NCBI GenBank assembly: GCA_037693485.1 | Contig: CM075354.1 | Coordinates: 95,477,001 to 95,541,000, forward strand | Length of the DNA stretch: 64,000 nucleotides | Source: Kitagawia praeruptora | Lineage: Eukaryota > Streptophyta > Magnoliopsida > Apiales > Apiaceae | Direction of reading: 5' to 3' | Shown: positions 59,301 to 64,000 of the stretch, piece after piece | Numbering within the stretch: the first letter of the stretch is position 1 | Layout of the letters: every line of letters begins with the position of its first letter | The notes under the pieces: generated by a model | What the model was told of the DNA's origin: nothing | What the model saw: only the letters and a program-made list of their open reading frames with translations | The model's database searches: none | Made by a program: the position numbers and the translations under genes

Positions 59301-60560
59301 ATCCTTGATTTGTTTTAAACCAACAAAATGTTCGAGATTTTCTTTCAAATGTTTTAACAACCATTGTTTGGAGGAGATGAAAAATGGAATTGTGAACCGA
59401 ATTGTGGTTGACATGCAGCGAAAATTGATCATGTTGTTCAGTATCAAAGATACGATTTGGAATAGATGATATGAGGTTAAATTTTTAAATAGGTTACTCA
59501 GTAAAACAATGAGATGAAGGATGGATAGAAGTTCTGATTATTCCCTTCTCAAGTAACATTGCACGTGAAAGAGGAGTAAGAATGATTGAGGATTTCTTGG
59601 TATTCTTTTTATCAAAATTTTATCTGAGGAAGGTTCGTTTTAGGAGATTTAAATAAGTAGTGATGCATGATGAGTAGAAGATTCATGTGACAAAAGCGGG
59701 AGCTTGTTGGAAATTGTTGAAGAATTGTTTTGGGATTAGTATCGAGTAAAGTTGTGATCTCGGGAGAATTGGTAATAAATTGGATATTTAAATCTTGTTC
59801 TTGTATTGAGTGAAGTCACAGTTAAGGTGACAAGTAAATTAGCTATCAAAAGCTGCGAATAATCGAGGCTACGTTTCAAAAGATTTAGCAAACCAAACTA
59901 TTTTAAATGAATGAGAATCGAATTATCAGTTGAAATATGTTGGACGTGCACCCAAAGACGTGTGTGTTTAGCTGTAGTATTCGATTGCAAGGACGTGACT
60001 TAGAATAGACGATATGATGTTAAGTTTCCAGATTAAGTACTCGGTAGAATAAAGGGACTAAAGTTAAGTAGAAATTTCTTAATTGTTCCCTTTTCGATCG
60101 ACATAGTCCGTGGAAGTGGAGTGGAAGCGATCAGAGGATTTCTTGATATTCTTTTCTCGAAATTCTATTTGAAATCGTGTGGTTATAAGTAAAGCGTGGG
60201 AGTTGTACCAAAGTGTAGGTCGTTGTAAATTTAGGCAAATTGCACGATATTATTATTGCGAAGGATTGGCATGGTAATATAAGTTTTGACGTGGGGTATA
60301 GTTTGTTATATAGAAAAATCATGTGAATTTCAGAAATAAGATATTCGGCTATGTGTGATAAACGTTTAGAGTTAATAAGATTCGAAAACCAAAGCTTAAG
60401 GCTATTTCGGAAATTGAGGACTCATGGAATGAGCTTATAAATTTATGAGTTGGTATGGGGGAAAATCCTAGAGTTGAAAGATGCAACCTGGGAAGTGGAA
60501 GTAAGATGCTTGAGGAAAAGTGTTAATTGTGTCCTTAGCGTTGATTCTGAGGACAGAATC
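56343..60560 (+). pseudogene. E9 interior, decayed; trace of pol 3' end
   Basis: More than 4 kb with no open frame over ~70 codons. Near 60460-60522 the plus strand reads GKILELKDATWEVEVRCLRK, resembling the end of a gypsy integrase/chromodomain region (typically ...EATWE.E..MR..YP). A diverged direct repeat of ~185 bp occurs at 59451-59635 and 59992-60177. The rest is purine-rich and not recognisable; either long decay or a LARD-like non-coding interior would fit. Confidence 0.6.
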
Positions 60561-60578
60561 CTATTAAGGGGGGAAGGA
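60561..60578 (+). other. E9 polypurine tract
   Basis: CTATTAAGGGGGGAAGGA before the LTR, preceded by TTCTGAGGACAGAATC, the context also seen in E1 and E5. Confidence 0.82.
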
Positions 60579-63500
60579 TATAACGCCCTAGAAAATTTCG
60601 AATTTAAAATTATTTATTTAATATAAATTATGAATTATGTTATGTGAATATTGTTGTAAAGGTGAAATGTATGTGAGATGGTGTTTATGTGATTATATGA
60701 TAATTTGGGTAAGCTGTGAAGGTTTGTGTAATTTTATTTGTATTTTTAAGGATTTAAATATATTTAAATCATGTATTTTTGATCCTCTGTCAATTTTATA
60801 AAATAATCGGAGGGATTAAAAATCATGAAATCTTTTGAAATATTTACTTTATGTATTTATTGAGTTTTTAAAATTGTAGGGTGAATTAATTTGGGTGTTG
60901 TAGTATTTTAAAATGATTTTAAGGATTTTATTGTATTTAAAGGATCAAAATTTGTAAAAATTCATATTTAAATCATTTTTTACCCGAAAAATATTTTAAA
61001 AATATGTGTGCGCTCGTAATTTTATATTCTTTATTTTAAAAATAAAAAGTACATTTTTCCAGAGGTTTTATTTAATTATGATTTATAGAAGTCGTTTATT
61101 AGCATTTTAAATTGAGTTAGATTGGTAGAATAGTAGTTATTATTAGATTGGGCCGAGCCCATTAAGCAACCCAGCCACTTCTTCTTTGTTCCAGAGAGTT
61201 CTCGACAAATAGAAAGAACGGGGGAGAGAAAAATTGCGGGAGAAATTTAGAGAGAGAGAGAGAGATATGAAGAAAAGAAGAGGAGTCCATGTCTATTACC
61301 CATCCTTGCTTGCTTCCATATGTTGCCATTGAAAAGAAAAGAGTTTAGAAGAAGATGAAGAAAAGTGGAGAAGATGATGAATAGTGGCTTGGATTTATTC
61401 TTTGGTTGATAGGTATGACCCATAATCCTTAAGTTCTTGCCATGGTTGTTTATGTTTGATTATAATTGATGTTATGACTAATTTTGGGGAGTCTTTCAGA
61501 AGGGTATTATTGCTTGATGGATTAGTGAAATGATAGATTAAAGATAAATGTTGTTTAAAAGTAAAAACTGTCCTGGAAATCTGCCCAGCTACTGTCTGTT
61601 CTTGCCAGTGAAATTCGAACCATTTGTGCTCTGTTCTGGGCAGTGGTGTCTTCATGAAAGTTGTTCTTTTCGGAGCCTAGTTTGTGTAGGAGAAAACGGT
61701 GCGTCGTTTGAGTTAACGAGTAAGGAGAAAACGATGTTTTAGTGAAACCCGCGCAGGACTCCCGAACCTCTCGGGATTCGTACTTTGGAACTATGTTTCA
61801 CCTAGTTAATCTCTGTAAATTGGATTGAAACTTTTATTGAGGATAAAGGAAGGAATTATAAAGATTTCAGTAAAAGATTTGGGTAAAAATATTGATTTTT
61901 CAATTTATTAGAAATGATTGAGTATAGTGTGCGCAGTGGTGGCAGATTTGTTGCCCTGTTTTGGAAAGTTGTTTTGTGTAAGTTAAAGACCTTAATTGAA
62001 GGGGATTTATAAATGAAAGTTGTTAATTGTGATCTTATTTAGTTGGATACCTAGTTTGGTATACAATGGATTGATAGTAAATGTTTATTGTAGAATTACT
62101 AAGGTGTTATAATTTAAAATGAAAGATGAATTATGGTTGGAGATTGTGTTGGATATTGATTGATGTTGTTGATTGTTGTAATTGTCGGAATTATTTTGTG
62201 GTCTCGTTAATATACGGGCTTAGTGGTCGTTAGTGGGTAGTTATTAATTGTCATATAATATGCGGAGTTTATGTGGCTTTACTTGTTGTAATTGGTTCCG
62301 ATAATGTTTACGTGCTATATGGTATAAGTGAAGTCGTAGTATTTGGTGGAGGACAAAAGTTTTCTTATAATAAGAATACATTTCCTGGTTGTCTAATTTT
62401 CAAATGCTATATAGCAATGATAAACTGTTAATTTATTTTTCTTATGTGTTTAGATGCCGCAAGTCTGGGCGGGTACGTTTCTTATGTGTTTAGGTGCCGC
62501 ATGTTCGGGCGGGTACTTTTCATAATTTGTTTACTTTATGTTGCTGCAATTGAGGCAGCTCGATTTTCCTTGGGTTGTTGAATTGAAAAACAGGGGAATA
62601 GTCCTATTTACGAATACTTCATGCCGAAATTTTCTAAAATTCCCCTGCAAATCTATTTAAAATCAATTTAATTTATTTGATTTGATGACTTGAAAGTATG
62701 TTGTGAATTTGCTGTGAAGTGGTTGCCTAGAAGGTATCTAAGTAATAAGTGGCTATCTGTGTTAAGCGTTTATTTGACTTAGTTGGCTATACTAAAGCTA
62801 TTTTGTGAATATGATTGTATATGTTTATTTATGTTATATGTGTAAGTGTTATAGGACGCGCATGGGTAGGTTAGAGCAAACAATAAGGTTTTGCTTGAGT
62901 TAATACTGAATGGTGGTTGACCTTGTAAAGGTTCGAATGGGAACCCTGGCCAAGGAGAGTGCACGGGTAGTCTGAAGGACGAATAAAAAGACAAGTATTA
63001 AAGCCGACAGGTGAACTGACATGAGAGCTGGTGAGTTACGAAGTAGGAAAGGGAGGTAGAACCAAATGAAAGGCTAGCAACTAAAGGCTGTCTTGAAACT
63101 GAGTTGAGGATCTAGGTGAAAATCAGGAACTCCGTTAATCGAGGCAAGTGTTATTGCTCTTCACTTATTGTTCAAGTGATGCAATTTCGCTCTTTTTGCA
63201 TGTAGATTGATTTGGTTAAGTTATGTCCAGAAAATGAAATACTTTTTCGATTAGTGTGCAAATACTGTTTTCTTCCACTATAGTTCAAGTGTGAACTTTC
63301 AAATGATTTCACAAAAAAACTTTTTTTTTTCTTCAAAAATATTTCAGTCATCGTACGTTATTGGATTCCCTAGTGGAAGACCAATTCTTTTATTTTCTTT
63401 GAAAATGTTTAAAGAATTTTTCCAAATAAAGAGCAATCATAGACTTTAAACCTTTACGAAAACCTGCCAGCGTAATCCCTGATTTTCAATATATTTTCTC

Positions 63501-64000
63501 CAACGGATTTCTCTTTTTAAAATGTTTTCCCTAAACTGAACCGCTATTACTCACCCTAAAATTATCTTACAAATAATTGTTTTAATCTACTTTATTCAAC
63601 TATGTGGACTCAAACCATTCAACGTGTCGTAAATTTTTTTTTAAACGCGCTGAGCTTGATTATACCCCTGCTCCAACTTTGAATTTTACTTGTTGATAAT
63701 CTTGTTGCACTTTATATCTTTTATTATTGCCCAAGTTCGAATCTTTCTTTAATCAAGTTAATGATGTTATGTCTCCAATTGCTTATATCTATCATGTCGC
63801 TATGAATTCAAAGTATTGTTCATTCTCCACCCCACTTATTACCGAACTTGTCGGTATTTATTAAAGATCTTGATTAGTTGGTTATTCCTCTGTATTGTAT
63901 CGAACTTGTCGATACTTGATGATATAAATTGCTCTCCTATTGATTCTTCAAATTATGAGTTGTCGTCCTGGAACGTGAGTTTTCCAGTTGGTTGGTTGAC
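60579..64000 (+). repeat. E9 3' LTR, truncated by the window end
   Basis: Starts TATAACGCCC, expected TGTAACGCCC, so the terminal TG has mutated to TA. 61093-64000 matches 52537 to about 55442. By comparison with the 5' LTR about 0.9 kb more lies beyond the window. The 64-86-codon ORFs here are duplicated or antisense in the other LTR. Confidence 0.87.

Larger units (their letters stand above)
52537..64000 (+). mobile_element. E9: gypsy element with >3.7-kb LTRs and decayed interior, 3' end outside window
   Basis: 5' LTR remnant (52537-56324), primer site, 4.25-kb interior, polypurine tract and a 3' LTR running past the window end. The LTR copies differ by about 4% in ~420 bp compared by eye, so it is the oldest insertion here. 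The LTR motifs (GGGCC palindrome, TTGCTGAGCATTG..GCTCA near 55942) and polypurine context link it to E1 and E5. No intact protein is encoded. Confidence 0.85.

Overview
The window is plant nuclear repeat DNA, most likely from a dicot with a large, transposon-rich genome. I find no intact host gene, rRNA, tRNA or CRISPR array. The evidence for a plant is the mix of elements: plant-type Ty1/copia (Sirevirus and another lineage), Ty3/gypsy with very long LTRs, tRNA-Met-type primer binding sites (TGGTATCAGAGC), and CACTA transposons with CACTACA ends. The long third ORF of the Sireviruses loosely suggests an asterid, but the species cannot be fixed from this sequence.

Almost everything is nested. 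E1 (1-31143, minus) is a non-autonomous gypsy element carrying only gag between ~4.6-kb LTRs (TR-GAG type). Its left LTR is split by E2 (2450-23184, minus), a ~12.4-kb Sirevirus with gag, pol and a separate 1204-codon ORF3. E2's gag is itself split by E3 (13382-21717, plus), a copia element with decayed genes but nearly identical LTRs. Target-site duplications (ATCAT for E2, TTTGC for E3) and an uninterrupted second copy of the E1 LTR prove this order.

Right of E1 come E4 (31144-31457), the terminal fragment of one CACTA family, and E5 (31458-35361, plus), the 3' end and a 3.5-kb LTR of another gypsy element. E5 sits inside ORF3 of E6 (35362-51574, minus), a second, decayed Sirevirus. E6's reverse transcriptase is interrupted by E7 (39147-46390), a 7.2-kb CACTA element with a TCT target duplication, hierarchical tandem repeats, and captured pieces of at least two host genes: a chloroplast rhomboid-like gene (RBL11-like) and a CDKC-like kinase.

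After an unassigned ~960-bp AT-rich stretch (51575-52536) comes E9 (52537-64000, plus), an older gypsy element with >3.7-kb LTRs and a decayed internal region. E1, E5 and E9 share polypurine-tract context and LTR motifs and appear to be one Tekay/Del-like chromovirus group.

By eye, LTR divergence is ~0.2% for E2 and E3, ~1% for E1 and ~4% for E9. This agrees with the nesting order. E2 had intact gag, pol and ORF3 frames until E3 landed in gag, so it is from a recently active family. E3 and E1 lack the genes they need and must have been moved by partners elsewhere. The most unusual signals are the octamer CAGAGTTT and its complement throughout the Sireviruses, the captured host exons in E7, and a possible internal promoter before Sirevirus ORF3.
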